Below, piece by piece: positions 42,711 through 51,895 of a DNA stretch of 57,371 nt. The notes under the pieces were generated by a model, which saw nothing but the letters and a program-made list of their open reading frames with translations, had not been told where the DNA came from and did no database searches. The translations under genes were made by a program, and so were the position numbers. Every line of letters starts with the position of its first letter. Within the stretch, counting starts at the first letter, position 1. Origin of the DNA: Planctomycetota bacterium (GTDB taxonomy: Bacteria; Planctomycetota; Phycisphaerae; UBA1845; UTPLA1); assembly GCA_003576905.1 (NCBI GenBank), contig QEVG01000034.1:1-57371 (forward strand), in the 5' to 3' direction.

Positions 42711-44390
42711 TCAGCCGAAAGGCCCCTCATCGGTTGGCGGGGGCTGCTGCTCTTCAGGCATGCCGTCTTCGACGACAATCGTGCCGGCCATGAGATCGCC
42801 GACGCGCTGGCGATTTCGGCTGAGCATGCCCATCATCATCAACGTGATGATCAGCCCTGGCGAGCCGATCCCCACCATGATCGTCCGAACGATGTTTCGT
42901 ACGACGATCTGGCGCGGCCGCGGGCGATCGCCCGTCACGCTCAGCACTCGGCAGCCGAAGAAGTACTTGCCGGGCGTCGTGCTTATCACCATTTCCCAGA
43001 TCATGCACCAGAGCCCATAGATTACGACGGTGGCGAATTGCAGCGGAACAAGGCGCTGCTTGATGACCGGCTCGTCGATGCGCGTCTGAAGATCGCGCAG
43101 ATCACCGATGTGCGACAGCTCGGGAATGCTCCGGGCCACAAACGGCACCACGATCAGCACCGCCGGGGCGATATCGATGAACGTCGCCATGATGCGTCGC
43201 CAGACCGCCGATGGGACGAGTCCCTCCGGCAGGACGATCTCGCCCGTTAACTGCTGCCGCCGCGTCCACATCACGACGGTCAGAATCATGAGTGCCATCG
43301 CCAGGGACAGCGAATCTCCCCAGTCGGACGACATCTCCGGGTCCGGGCGCCTGAGCGAAAGCGGCACAAACCGAATGGGCTCGCGCGTCGCCGTGTCTCC
43401 CTCGCCATACTCCACCGCGCCGCCCGCGCCGATCCGGGCGACGCTCAACCGTCCCCGGCAGATCGCGACGCTGCTTCGCAGGGGGTCCAGGCTCAGGTAG
43501 TCCTCGTTCTCCCGAGCCACGCCCAGCCGGGTCCATTCGCCGTCCGTCCCCGGCGCGAGGATGTGAAGGTTGATTCGGTCATTGCCGGCGTCGACGCCGA
43601 GCACCATGACGGCGTGCGCCTCCGTCACGCCGGGCCAGGCCAGCCGGACCGCGGCGTCGGCGGTAACAACCTTCGGCGCGGACCACTGGGCGTCCTTCAG
43701 CGTGGACACGCGTAGGACTTTCCCCTCCATCCAGAACAGATAAACCTCTCCCGCCCGTGCGGCGAGCCAGAACTGCTCGGCTTCGTCCGCCTCATCCGGC
43801 GCACCGACGCGCGCCCACACACCGCGCCGCTGGTGCAGAAGCGCGTAACGAGCCGTCGGCATTGACGCGGCGGCCGGCGCGCCGGCGGGGGAATCCGCCG
43901 CCGGTTCGTCCTCGTCCGATTCCTCTTCCGCGGGCGGCTGTGTCGTCGGCGGAACGAGATGCTCGCCGATCACGACCGCCCAGACCGACTCCTCCGCCGC
44001 GTCGCCGCACCAGGCGAGCGGAGGCTTGCGGCAGACGCCCCGCCAGGGCGGCCCCGGCGCGTGCGCGCCGGCGGGCCGGTAGTCGTACTGAGTCAGATCC
44101 GAAAAGAACACGCGGAGTGCCGATTCATCGGCACCAGCGAAGAGCGGATTTCCGGTCAGCGGCGGAAGCGCGGCCAGAAGCGACGGCGCAAGTAGCCCCG
44201 GCGACGCCTCTCCCATGTACCAGATCTGAAGCTCCGGCAGCACCTTGTCCGCCGTGTCCGCTGCCCCGATCACCCACGTGTGATGGTCGGCGCCCGTCAC
44301 CCAGACGCGTGATGCGTGCCACGTCTGGCCCTGCGCCGCCGGCAGGGCGACGAAACACGCGAACAGTGCGATCCGGCGGGAACAATTCAT
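42711..44390 (-). CDS. Signal-peptide protein with large periplasmic domain and C-terminal RDD domain
   Basis: A 559-residue protein. Residues 1-22 are a signal peptide ('RRIALFACFVALPAAQGQ'). Residues about 25-370 form a soluble region with a low-complexity acidic insert near 155-180 ('PAEEESDEDEPAADS') and beta-rich segments that could be propeller-like. A membrane helix ('SLAMALMILTVVMW') near 385-398 leads to an RDD domain at about 420-545: 'VWRRIMATFIDIAPAVLIVV', 'TPGKYFFGCRVLSV' and 'RQRVGDLMAGTIVV' contain its conserved Arg, Asp and Gly. RDD proteins are small membrane proteins, some linked to ion exchange; a large exported N-terminal domain is uncommon. The start at 44390 follows the upstream gene by 34 bases. 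Function unknown. Confidence 0.75.
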   Translation of the reverse strand: MNCSRRIALFACFVALPAAQGQTWHASRVWVTGADHHTWVIGAADTADKVLPELQIWYMGEASPGLLAPSLLAALPPLTGNPLFAGADESALRVFFSDLTQYDYRPAGAHAPGPPWRGVCRKPPLAWCGDAAEESVWAVVIGEHLVPPTTQPPAEEESDEDEPAADSPAGAPAAASMPTARYALLHQRRGVWARVGAPDEADEAEQFWLAARAGEVYLFWMEGKVLRVSTLKDAQWSAPKVVTADAAVRLAWPGVTEAHAVMVLGVDAGNDRINLHILAPGTDGEWTRLGVARENEDYLSLDPLRSSVAICRGRLSVARIGAGGAVEYGEGDTATREPIRFVPLSLRRPDPEMSSDWGDSLSLAMALMILTVVMWTRRQQLTGEIVLPEGLVPSAVWRRIMATFIDIAPAVLIVVPFVARSIPELSHIGDLRDLQTRIDEPVIKQRLVPLQFATVVIYGLWCMIWEMVISTTPGKYFFGCRVLSVTGDRPRPRQIVVRNIVRTIMVGIGSPGLIITLMMMGMLSRNRQRVGDLMAGTIVVEDGMPEEQQPPPTDEGPFG

Positions 44391-44424
44391 GATTGGATTA
44401 TCCGTGGGGGCGTCGGCGGCCGCG

Positions 44425-45621
44425 TCACTGATTGTCCTCGCCCTCGGGGTATTCGGGCGCATCGTCACTCGCGGGAGGTTCCTGCCCGGATTCGTCCTCG
44501 GCGGCAGCGCCGGAATCATAGTTCGGGGCCGACTGCCGGCGTTCGCGGTCCTCGGCAGAATCGTACTCCGGTGTGGAGTCGGCGGGCGCGTCATCGGTGA
44601 TCGGCATCTGTTCGCCTTCGCCCGTGCCCGGCTCAGGAACGGCCGGCTCCTGCCATTCCTCGGAAGCGCCTTCGCCGCCGCCTTCGCAGTCCGCGTCCAC
44701 CTGAACGATTCGCCGAACGCCCTCCGGCAGGTTACGCCGCGTGGGGAGCGCGAAGGCTCGCGGACTCACTTCCTCAAGCCGCTTCTTCTGGTAGCCGTCG
44801 ACGCGCATTGTGAACTTCGCATCCTGCGTCGGCCAGATGATGTTGACCGAGTGCGGCAGCGCCGGCCCGCCGTCCCACGCCGGCTCATACTCGTCGAGGT
44901 AGGCGCTCATCACCATCCGCCCCATCGCATCGCGGAAAATCACCATTTCCACGAGGTACGGAGGCTTCCGCATGACCCAGTATTCGCGGTGGTCCTGCTG
45001 TGGATGCGCGCGGTGGTACGTTAGGATGTCGTGCGTCTTGCCGAAGCGCCGCACCGGGCCGTAAAGGCCCTCGCTTTCCGTCGGTAGGCCCGCCACAACC
45101 AGCGCGGAGATAAGTTGGTCCGGCCGGACCGGCATCTCTTCGCAGCACGGACGGCCCGCATTGCGATGATGCCCCCAGCTCATTGTCCCCGTCTCCGGCT
45201 CGATCCAGACCCAGAACGCGTCGTCGTTGGAGCCGATGCTCATCACCTGGTCGCCGAGGCCGGGCCGAAGGTCCATGCGGAAGTTCCGCGGTTTGGCAAA
45301 GAGCAGCGTGCCGTCTAGGTTGAGACTGTGCCCCTTGCCGCGCTCATCGCGAAACCTGGCCGTCGTGCTCACGCTGCTCGACCACAGCGCTTCCGTCAAC
45401 TTCGATACGTTTTCTTCGACGCCGTATACGATGTCGTTCGTCGATCGAGGGGGGCCCACCGGGCCGCCCTCTTCCTCCGTGACGGGCGGCCGATCCGGCC
45501 CCGGACACCCCCCCAAGGACACCAGGGGCAGCAGGACAAGCGCCGCGCGCAGTGCGCCCGTGCCGAGTCTGCGCTGTGCGCGGCGAGCATGGATGATGGT
45601 TGAGCCGGGCCGAAAGTTCAC
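44425..45621 (-). CDS. Putative lipoprotein, LolA/LppX-like fold possible
   Basis: A 398-residue lipoprotein. A long basic N-terminus (24 residues) leads to 'ALVLLPLVSLGGCPGPD', a canonical lipobox (LGGC). The mature core, about 55-300, is beta-rich ('LDGTLLFAKPRNFRMDLRPG', 'VWIEPETGTMSWGH'), resembling the incomplete barrel of LolA/outer-membrane lipoprotein-sorting proteins; this is a resemblance of pattern only. Residues 310-398 are an acidic Pro/Glu/Asp-rich tail ending 'YPEGEDNQ'. The GTG start overlaps the upstream stop in GTGA (45618-45621), which implies translational coupling. The downstream partner is the RDD protein, so the two may work together at the envelope. Confidence 0.7.
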   Translation of the reverse strand: MNFRPGSTIIHARRAQRRLGTGALRAALVLLPLVSLGGCPGPDRPPVTEEEGGPVGPPRSTNDIVYGVEENVSKLTEALWSSSVSTTARFRDERGKGHSLNLDGTLLFAKPRNFRMDLRPGLGDQVMSIGSNDDAFWVWIEPETGTMSWGHHRNAGRPCCEEMPVRPDQLISALVVAGLPTESEGLYGPVRRFGKTHDILTYHRAHPQQDHREYWVMRKPPYLVEMVIFRDAMGRMVMSAYLDEYEPAWDGGPALPHSVNIIWPTQDAKFTMRVDGYQKKRLEEVSPRAFALPTRRNLPEGVRRIVQVDADCEGGGEGASEEWQEPAVPEPGTGEGEQMPITDDAPADSTPEYDSAEDRERRQSAPNYDSGAAAEDESGQEPPASDDAPEYPEGEDNQ

Positions 45622-46199
45622 GTTTCATCCTCTTCCGCGTCGCCGCCGGTGGACGCATCATCCGGCGCCGCGGCTTCTCCGCCGGTCGCCGTCGTGGCGT
45701 CCTCCTCGTCCGGAACGTAGCCCGCGAGGATGCTGCCGAGCTGGCCGGTCAGGTCTTCGATCTCGGCGTCGGTCAGGACCGGGTTGTACACGCGGTGCGT
45801 CGACTTGTCGCGCATCAGCCGCATGGACCAGTACTCAGCGCCGCCTTCGCGGATGGTCTTCTCGTACTTGAGCAGGCGCTTGCGAAGCAGAATGAGCGAG
45901 AGCACGAAACGAAAGCGCAGCTTCGAGGCGTCTTCGCTGTCGGCGAGCCGCTGGAAGAAGTTGATCAGCGTATCGTCGTCGACGAATGTTTTCTTCGTCT
46001 CCGCCCTCCTTGGCATGCGCGTCTTGAAATGGCAGAGTGCTCCGTCGGGGGGGCCGGTCCACGCATCCGTCGAATAATCCTTGCGCGCGAACCCTTCGGG
46101 CGTCTCGAATATCGCCGTGAAGAAAACCTCGCCCTCGTCGAAGGCGCGGCCCGTCACGCTGCACGTTCCGGCCGGCCGGGATACTTCGTAATCAATCAT
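45618..46199 (-). CDS. Uncharacterised protein with paired CxxTG / C-type motif
   Basis: A 193-residue cytoplasmic protein with no signal peptide. The N-terminal 60 residues contain 'GTCSVTGRAFDEGEVFFTAI' and 'DGALCHFKTRMP', which could be the two halves of a small zinc-binding module, though only two cysteines are visible. The middle, about 80-130, is helical and basic ('FRFVLSLILLRKRLLKYEKT'), and the last 35 residues are acidic and low-complexity. I do not recognise a family. It starts at 46199, where the N-terminus 'IDYEVSRPAG' begins cleanly, and its stop is shared with the start of the lipoprotein gene. It is the first gene of a three-gene operon that may extend from coaD. Confidence 0.65.
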   Translation of the reverse strand: MIDYEVSRPAGTCSVTGRAFDEGEVFFTAIFETPEGFARKDYSTDAWTGPPDGALCHFKTRMPRRAETKKTFVDDDTLINFFQRLADSEDASKLRFRFVLSLILLRKRLLKYEKTIREGGAEYWSMRLMRDKSTHRVYNPVLTDAEIEDLTGQLGSILAGYVPDEEDATTATGGEAAAPDDASTGGDAEEDET

Positions 46200-46298
46200 G
46201 TCACTTTCGCGTCCTTGCTGGCGCGGGGCACGATGCAACCCGCGGGTGAAATCCCGGGGCGTCGTTCCGGAGAGAATCGAACATAACCGCCCCTGTCG

Positions 46299-46835
46299 TC
46301 ATACCTTGACGGCTCTTCGCCTCTTTCGCACGGAGGGCTTGCGGCTGACCCCGAGCTTCCTTCGCAGGGCTTCGATCACCAGGGGCGGGATGAGCCGGTT
46401 CATGTTGGCACTCTCCAGACCGCCCAGCTCGCAGATCTGCCGGATCAACGTGCTCGAAATCAGCGCCGTGGTGTCCGTCGTAAACAGAAAAACCGTCTCC
46501 ACGTCGCCGGCGATCATGTTTACATTGGCCTGTCGAAGCTCGTTGCGTAGGTCGTCGCTGTCGCGGATTCCCTTGACGATCACGTCGGCCTTCCGGCTGC
46601 GCACGTAGTCCATGGTCAGTCCGACGTACGCCTCGACCTCGACACTCGGCTCTTTCCCCACCAGCTTCTTGAGCAGGTTCACACGCTCCTGCTGGGTGAA
46701 CAGCGGTTCCTTCTCCGGGTTCACGCCGACCGCCACGATCGTTTTGGAAAACAGCCGCCGCGAACGCCGGATGATGTCGAGATGCCCCGAGGTCGGTGGA
46801 TCGAACGTCCCCGCGAATACCGCTGTCTTAGGCAT
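46299..46835 (-). CDS. coaD: Phosphopantetheine adenylyltransferase
   Basis: A 178-residue nucleotidyltransferase that makes dephospho-CoA from 4'-phosphopantetheine and ATP, the fourth step of CoA synthesis. The HxGH-type motif appears as Thr15-Ser-Gly-His18 in 'AGTFDPPTSGHLDII', and the second nucleotide motif is 'ISSTLIRQICELGG' (126-139, Arg132). 'VIVKGIRDSDDLRNELRQAN' is the conserved substrate segment (usually 'IVRGLR'), with Lys replacing Arg at one position. Length is slightly above the usual 160, owing to a basic C-terminal tail ('RKPSVRKRRRAVKV'). It lies 66 bases downstream of the MacB-like gene and 100 bases upstream of the next operon. Confidence 0.92.
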   Translation of the reverse strand: MPKTAVFAGTFDPPTSGHLDIIRRSRRLFSKTIVAVGVNPEKEPLFTQQERVNLLKKLVGKEPSVEVEAYVGLTMDYVRSRKADVIVKGIRDSDDLRNELRQANVNMIAGDVETVFLFTTDTTALISSTLIRQICELGGLESANMNRLIPPLVIEALRRKLGVSRKPSVRKRRRAVKV

Positions 46836-46901
46836 GGGTGGAAAACCTGATGCAACCTGTGAAGACCGCCCGCCGCCCGGATTCCGCGCATCCGGTCCGC
46901 G

Positions 46902-48131
46902 TCATTCATATCGTAACGCTTCAACGGGATCGAGGCGAGAGGCCTTCCACGCCGGATAGATGCCGCTGACGATGCCGACGATGGTCGCCATGCTCAGGGC
47001 GAGCAGGATCGACGCTCCGGTCGTAATCGTTTCAAAGACGCGGGTGGCGTTTTGAATGATCGTGGCCAGCCCCCAGCCGACGAGCACCCCCAGCGCGCCG
47101 CCGAGGAAGGACACGATGCTGGCCTCGACGAGAAACTGCTGAAGCACGTCGAGACGCTGCGCGCCCATCGCCATGCGCACGCCGATCTCGCGGGTCCGTT
47201 CCGTCACGGCGACAAGCATGATGTTCATGATGCCGATGCCGCCGACCGCGAGGCTGATGCCGGCGATCGAACCGAGCACGACGCCGATAAGCGTCTGAAA
47301 CGTCGAAAACTGCTGCACGAACTCCTTTTGCGCCTGAACCTGGAAATCGTCCTGCTGGCCGGCGCGAATCTTGTGCCGCTGCCGCAGAAGCTTCTTGATC
47401 TCTTCCTTGGCCTTCTCGATATCCGCGTCGGACGGCGTGGCGGCCTCGGCCATGATCATCTGCACGGCCTTGACGCCCCAGAGCTTGTCCATTGCCGTGC
47501 TGATCGGGATGATCACCTGGCGATCCACGTCGGTGAAAGCGACGTTTCCCTTCTCTTCCATCACCCCGATCACCGTGAACGTCCGCGAGCCCAGCGTGCC
47601 GGATATCTTGATCTTTTCGTCAATTGCCGGGCGTCCGCCGAAAAGCTCGCGTTTCACCTTGGATCCGAGCACGGCCACGCTCGCCGAGCCCTGAATGTCG
47701 GTCGAGTTTAGAAACTGCCCCTCGGTCACCTTGTGATTGTTGATGGCCGAGTAATTCTCCGTCGCCCCCAGGACGGTCGCGTTGGTGTTCTTTGAGAGGA
47801 ATTTGATCAGCGCACTGTTGGTGATCTGCGGCATGACGTTGACGACGTTGGGACACTCCTTGGCGATCGCCGTCGCGTCCTCCAGTTTGAGCGATTCGAA
47901 ATTGCCCACCATGCGCCCGCTGCGGCGCTCGATGTTCGGGGAAATAAAAATCTTGTTCGATCCCATCGTTGCGAAGCCCGTCTCGATGCGCGCGCTCATG
48001 CCCTCCAGGATCGACATCGCGGCGACGACGGCCCCGACGCCGATGATGACGCCGAGCGTGGCGAGGATGCTCCGCAGCGGATGAATCCACAGGCTGCGAA
48101 GCGCCATGACGAAGATGCGAAAGAAAAACAT
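46902..48131 (-). CDS. MacB-type ABC transporter permease
   Basis: A 409-residue membrane protein of the MacB/FtsX family without its own ATPase domain. Helix 1 is 'ATLGVIIGVGAVVAAMSILE' (about 24-43). A periplasmic MacB_PCD region follows to about residue 280 with the usual 'VLGSKVKRELFGG' and 'FTVIGVMEEKGN'. Three C-terminal helices (about 285-405) contain 'GGIGIMNIMLVAVTERTREI' and the terminal 'GIYPAWKASRLDPVEALRYE'. Such permeases act as mechanical pumps, moving substrates through a MacA-like adaptor to an outer-membrane channel. It works with the ATPase and MacA genes directly upstream. The exported substrate is unknown. Confidence 0.92.
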   Translation of the reverse strand: MFFFRIFVMALRSLWIHPLRSILATLGVIIGVGAVVAAMSILEGMSARIETGFATMGSNKIFISPNIERRSGRMVGNFESLKLEDATAIAKECPNVVNVMPQITNSALIKFLSKNTNATVLGATENYSAINNHKVTEGQFLNSTDIQGSASVAVLGSKVKRELFGGRPAIDEKIKISGTLGSRTFTVIGVMEEKGNVAFTDVDRQVIIPISTAMDKLWGVKAVQMIMAEAATPSDADIEKAKEEIKKLLRQRHKIRAGQQDDFQVQAQKEFVQQFSTFQTLIGVVLGSIAGISLAVGGIGIMNIMLVAVTERTREIGVRMAMGAQRLDVLQQFLVEASIVSFLGGALGVLVGWGLATIIQNATRVFETITTGASILLALSMATIVGIVSGIYPAWKASRLDPVEALRYE

Positions 48132-48212
48132 CGGTGCCGCTTTATTCCCGTCCGCTCAAAAGACTCGTTCCCGCTTCCCGCCGCCGGCAGCCGCGCCGGT
48201 GTGCGGCCGAAC

Positions 48213-49001
48213 TCACGATACATTCGCCGGGCGCGCCATCGGCGGCCGCGCCCGGGGCGCTGCTTCTTCAACCGGCGGCGCCGCGCCGCCTTCGGTCAGC
48301 AGCTCCTCGCGAAGCGACTGATCCACCGTGCGATCTTCGTACATCAGCCCGTCCCGCATCCGGATCACGCGGCGCGCCTGCAATGCAACCGACATTTCGT
48401 GGGTTACCAGGATCACCGTCACGCCGGCATGATTCAGATCGTGAAAGATCTGCATGATCTGCTTGCCGGTACGGCTGTCGAGATTGCCGGTCGGCTCGTC
48501 GGCGAGAATGATTTTCGGTTCATTGACGATTGCCCGGGCGATCGCCACGCGCTGCCGCTCGCCGCCGGACAGTTCGCTGGGCTTGTGCGTGGCCCGGTGG
48601 GCCAGTCCGACGCGCTCCAGCGCCTTGAGCGCCGGCCCGCCCGTCCAGTTCTTGCGCGCGTAAAACAGCGGCACGGCGACGTTGTCCGCCGCGCTGGTTC
48701 GCTGGATCAGATTGAACGTCTGGAATACGAACCCGATCTTCTGGTTGCGGATCACCGCCAGCTGGCGATCGGTCATCGCGCTGACCAGTTGCCCGTCGAG
48801 CCAGTACTCGCCGCTGGTCGGCCGGTCGAGGCACCCGAGCAGGTGCATCAGCGTGCTCTTGCCGCTGCCCGACGCGCCGGTAATCGAAAGAAACTCGCCT
48901 TCCATCACGGTCAGGTCGACCCCGTCGAGCGCGCGCACGGTCGTGTCGCCCATCACGTAGTGCTTCGTGAGCTTCTTGATCTGAATCAGCGGTCGCTTCA
49001 A
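48213..49001 (-). CDS. MacB/LolD-type ABC transporter ATPase
   Basis: A 262-residue ATPase. Walker A is 'GASGSGKST' (42-50), the Q-loop region is 'FVFQTFNLI', the ABC signature is 'LSGGERQ' (144-150), and Walker B is 'IILADEP' (164-170) followed by 'TGNLD'. '[20 protein letters not shown]' at the start is typical of the MacB/LolD branch. The C-terminal about 35 residues are Ala/Pro-rich and outside the fold. The only start in frame is a TTG at 49001, with AAGGCGA upstream. It sits between the MacA and MacB genes with short gaps, in the same operon. Confidence 0.9.
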   Translation of the reverse strand: MKRPLIQIKKLTKHYVMGDTTVRALDGVDLTVMEGEFLSITGASGSGKSTLMHLLGCLDRPTSGEYWLDGQLVSAMTDRQLAVIRNQKIGFVFQTFNLIQRTSAADNVAVPLFYARKNWTGGPALKALERVGLAHRATHKPSELSGGERQRVAIARAIVNEPKIILADEPTGNLDSRTGKQIMQIFHDLNHAGVTVILVTHEMSVALQARRVIRMRDGLMYEDRTVDQSLREELLTEGGAAPPVEEAAPRARPPMARPANVS

Positions 49002-49053
49002 CGGATCGTCGCCTTTCGCGCGGCGGTGGCGCGGTGTTCCGGGTTTTGCCGGC

Positions 49054-50460
49054 TCATCGCAGACCCGCGTTCTCGCTTTCTTCTTTTTCGCGCTCGGTCT
49101 CGCGCGGCCGCTTTACCCACACGTCGTCGCCGGCCTTGATGCCCGACACGATTTCCGTAAACGTGCCGTCGGTGGCCCCGATCTTCACCGGCTTCTTTTC
49201 CTCGCCCCACCGCCCGCTGCTCTTTTTCACCGGGACATAGACGTAGCAGTCGCGACCCTCTGAAAACAGGGCCTCGTTCTTTACCAGCACGATGTGGTCG
49301 AGCTTCTCCGTGGTAAACGACAGGTCCGCCTGGAGGCCGATCAGCTTCTGAAGGTCGTCGCCCACCAGCCGCACTCGTACATTGAAGGCGAGTGCGTTGT
49401 TGATGCGCTGCGGCTCAGGCAGAATGCGCTCGATCACGCCCTGGTACGTGTTCGCGCGATACGCTTCGACCGTGACCTCCACGCCCTGGCCGCCCAGCTC
49501 CGCCAGCCGCGCTTCCGCCAGCCGGGTGTATTCCTCGTCCGACTGCTTGGTTGACGTGCCCGGCCGCGCGTAGTCCGGGGCGATCTTTCGAATCGCCCCG
49601 ATGTCCGCCTCATCGACCTGCGCCGACACGTACACCGCGCTGATGTCCGCCAGCGTCATCACCGGCGTTCCACCGGTGAAACCCGACGTGCCGCTCTGAA
49701 TCATCTCGCCCTGGTTGACGATAATGTTATAGACCATTCCCGCCGAGCGCGCCCGAACCGTTGTCTCTTCAAGGCGCAGCTTCGCCTCGTCCAGGTCCTT
49801 CTGTGACGTCACATACGCCGCCTCCGCCTGCACGACGTCCTGCTCTGCGCTCTTCAGGAGAATCGTCTGGTTGTTCCGGGCACGCTCGAGGTCGTAGGCC
49901 GCCAGGTCCCGCGCCGCCTTGGCGACGAGGTACGCCGCTTCGGTCGACACCGCCTCGACGTCTCCCGCGACGTTCCCCTCGACATACCCTTTCATCTTCT
50001 CCCAGCGGTATGAAGCCTCTTTCAGTCGGGCCTCGGCATCCTGAAGCCGCGCCTCCGCCAGCCGCGTTTGCAGCGGAAGGTCAAGCCGCTGGTTCTCCAG
50101 CGCGATCTTTGTCTTTTCGTATGCCGACTGCGCGCGGTCGAGATTGGCCTGGCTGGCTTCGAGCCGGCGCTTCTCGTCGACCGGGTCCAACTCGACCAGA
50201 ATGTCGCCGACTTGCACTACCTGTCCCTCGACCACGTGGATCCGGTCCACCTGACCGCTGGCCTTGCTCTTGATAGTAATGAAACGATTGGCCTGTACCG
50301 TACCCGTCGCCGTAACCGGTATCACGAGGCTGCCGAGTTTTGCGGTTTCGCGCTCGCCCTCAAGCCAGGGATTGCTGATCCGCGCCTTTGACAGTCCATA
50401 GATACCCGCGACGAGAATGAGAACGACGACTCCGGCGATTATCAGTCTCTTGTTCATCAT
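49054..50460 (-). CDS. MacA-like periplasmic adaptor (HlyD/RND family)
   Basis: A 468-residue protein. One N-terminal membrane anchor ('LIIAGVVVLILVAGIYGL') is followed by a biotinyl-lipoyl-like half ('VTATGTVQANRFITIKSKAS'), a long helical hairpin at about 95-230 with coiled-coil character ('RRLEASQANLDRAQSAYEKT'), the second lipoyl half ('TTVRARSAGMVYNIIVNQGE') and beta-barrel domains. A repeated Ala-rich segment in the hairpin makes it longer than in E. coli MacA. It links the inner-membrane ABC transporter to an outer-membrane TolC-like channel; none is encoded here. The double ATG at 50460/50457 was chosen; the upstream part of the frame (to 50721) has no family similarity. Confidence 0.88.
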   Translation of the reverse strand: MMNKRLIIAGVVVLILVAGIYGLSKARISNPWLEGERETAKLGSLVIPVTATGTVQANRFITIKSKASGQVDRIHVVEGQVVQVGDILVELDPVDEKRRLEASQANLDRAQSAYEKTKIALENQRLDLPLQTRLAEARLQDAEARLKEASYRWEKMKGYVEGNVAGDVEAVSTEAAYLVAKAARDLAAYDLERARNNQTILLKSAEQDVVQAEAAYVTSQKDLDEAKLRLEETTVRARSAGMVYNIIVNQGEMIQSGTSGFTGGTPVMTLADISAVYVSAQVDEADIGAIRKIAPDYARPGTSTKQSDEEYTRLAEARLAELGGQGVEVTVEAYRANTYQGVIERILPEPQRINNALAFNVRVRLVGDDLQKLIGLQADLSFTTEKLDHIVLVKNEALFSEGRDCYVYVPVKKSSGRWGEEKKPVKIGATDGTFTEIVSGIKAGDDVWVKRPRETEREKEESENAGLR

Positions 50461-50779
50461 GCCCTGCCCGGTAGTACCCCGGCTGCGCGGAATTCTTCCA
50501 CGCCCGCCTGTCGATTCAACGCGACACCGCCGCCCATACCACGCAGGCACGGCCGCGTCAATCAAGACGCCCCGATGGGCGTCTCGGTGCAACTCTCGTT
50601 CCGGGCGTATTTTAGGGGGGATTGAGGGCAGGGAACAGGGTCGATGCCCGCGCAAATTGCTCCGGGCCCGCGCGATGTCCTTGTTACGTACCCTCAAACA
50701 GTTGGATACCGTTCCACGCACCCGGTGCCGGGATTTCGACGCACCGGCGCATGGGCGGTCACAAGCGGCGATGCGGCAT
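50461..50779. other. Intergenic region between macA-like and ald genes
   Basis: No gene. A minus-strand TTGACG (50556-50561) and TATGGG (50533-50538), 17 bases apart, may form the promoter of the macA-ATPase-macB operon with a leader of about 66 bases. A G-rich repeat (50626-50645) resembles one inside the NtrB-like gene; see the findings. Confidence 0.4.
50533..50561 (-). promoter_or_regulatory. Putative promoter of the MacA/ATPase/MacB operon
   Basis: On the minus strand TTGACG (50556-50561), 17 bases, then TATGGG (50533-50538). The -35 is good and the -10 poor. Confidence 0.3.
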
Positions 50780-51895
50780 TTATTCGCCCGACGCCTTGTA
50801 TGGCCGGTACTCCATACCGAAACATTTCGCCACGGCCTCGTTGGTCACTGTGCCGCGATACACTTCCATTCCTTCGGCAAGCCCCGGATCCCCCTGGGTT
50901 GCCTTGCGATATCCGAGATTGGCCAGCCGCAGCACGTACGGAAGCGTCGCGTTCGTCAGCGCGAAAGTGCTCGTCCTGCCGACCGCACCCGGCATGTTGG
51001 CAACGCCGTAGTGAACGATCCCGTCAACGATATAGGTCGGCTCGGCATGGGTCGTCGGGCGGATCGTTTCCACGCAGCCGCCCTGATCAACTCCCACGTC
51101 CACGATGACCGCGCCCGGCTTCATCAACTTAAGGTACTCCCTCTTGATAAGGACCGGGCAGCGGGCGCCGGGGATGAGCACCGCGCCGATGACCAGGTCC
51201 GCCAGTGCGAGATGTTCCTTGATCAGGTGGTCATTGCTGAAAACAAGCTGCACGTTGGCCGGCATCACGTCGGAAAGATAGCGCAGCCGCTCGAGATTCA
51301 CGTCCATTAGGACAACGTGTGCGCCCAAGCCCGCGGCCACTTTAGCGGCGTTCGTGCCGACCACGCCGCCGCCGAGTATGAGCACCGTGGCCGGTTCGAC
51401 GCCCGGCACGCCGCCAAGCAGGATGCCCCGGCCCATCATCGGGCGTTCGAGATACTTGGCGCCTTCCTGGACGCTCATCTTGCCGGCGACCTCGCTCATG
51501 GGAGTCAGCAGCGGCAGCCGGCGCTCGCGATCGCGCACTGTCTCATAGGCGATGGCAACACACTTGCTGTTGATGACGCCTTCGGTGAGCTTGCGGTCCG
51601 CCGCGAAGTGGAAATAGGTGAAGCACACCTGTCCATCGCGGAGCAGGGAGCACTCGACCGGTTGCGGCTCCTTCACTTTCACGATCATCTCCGCCTTTGC
51701 GAAGATCTCGCCCGGTGTCGCCACCATCGTCGCCCCGACCTGTTCATACTCGGCGTCAGTAAAGCCCGAGCCATGACCCGCGTCGCGCTCGATGAGAACC
51801 TTGTGTCCCGCCCGAACCAGCTCCGCCACGCCCGCGGGCACCAGGCCGACGCGGTATTCATCCGGTTTAATTTCTTTCACACAGCCGACGATCAT
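50780..51895 (-). CDS. ald: Alanine dehydrogenase
   Basis: A 371-residue NAD-dependent enzyme interconverting alanine and pyruvate plus ammonia. The catalytic set matches the family by position: Arg15 ('EYRVGLVPAGV'), Lys75 ('VKVKEPQP'), His96 ('FTYFHFAAD') and Asp270 ('VDVGVDQGG'). The NAD fold starts at 'VLILGGGVVGTNAAKVAAGL' (171-190). The C-terminal 'YGVANMPGAVGRTSTFALTN' is also diagnostic. The start 'MIVGCVKEIKPDEYR' is standard. It is transcribed away from the two-component genes, with a 417-base gap between them. It may serve alanine catabolism or ammonia assimilation. Confidence 0.95.
   Translation of the reverse strand: MIVGCVKEIKPDEYRVGLVPAGVAELVRAGHKVLIERDAGHGSGFTDAEYEQVGATMVATPGEIFAKAEMIVKVKEPQPVECSLLRDGQVCFTYFHFAADRKLTEGVINSKCVAIAYETVRDRERRLPLLTPMSEVAGKMSVQEGAKYLERPMMGRGILLGGVPGVEPATVLILGGGVVGTNAAKVAAGLGAHVVLMDVNLERLRYLSDVMPANVQLVFSNDHLIKEHLALADLVIGAVLIPGARCPVLIKREYLKLMKPGAVIVDVGVDQGGCVETIRPTTHAEPTYIVDGIVHYGVANMPGAVGRTSTFALTNATLPYVLRLANLGYRKATQGDPGLAEGMEVYRGTVTNEAVAKCFGMEYRPYKASGE

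Noticed and set aside
46902-50460. MacAB-type transporter as exporter of the polysaccharide
   Set aside because: The permease is of the MacB mechanotransmission type, not Wzm, and the genes lie 25 kb from the glycan region.
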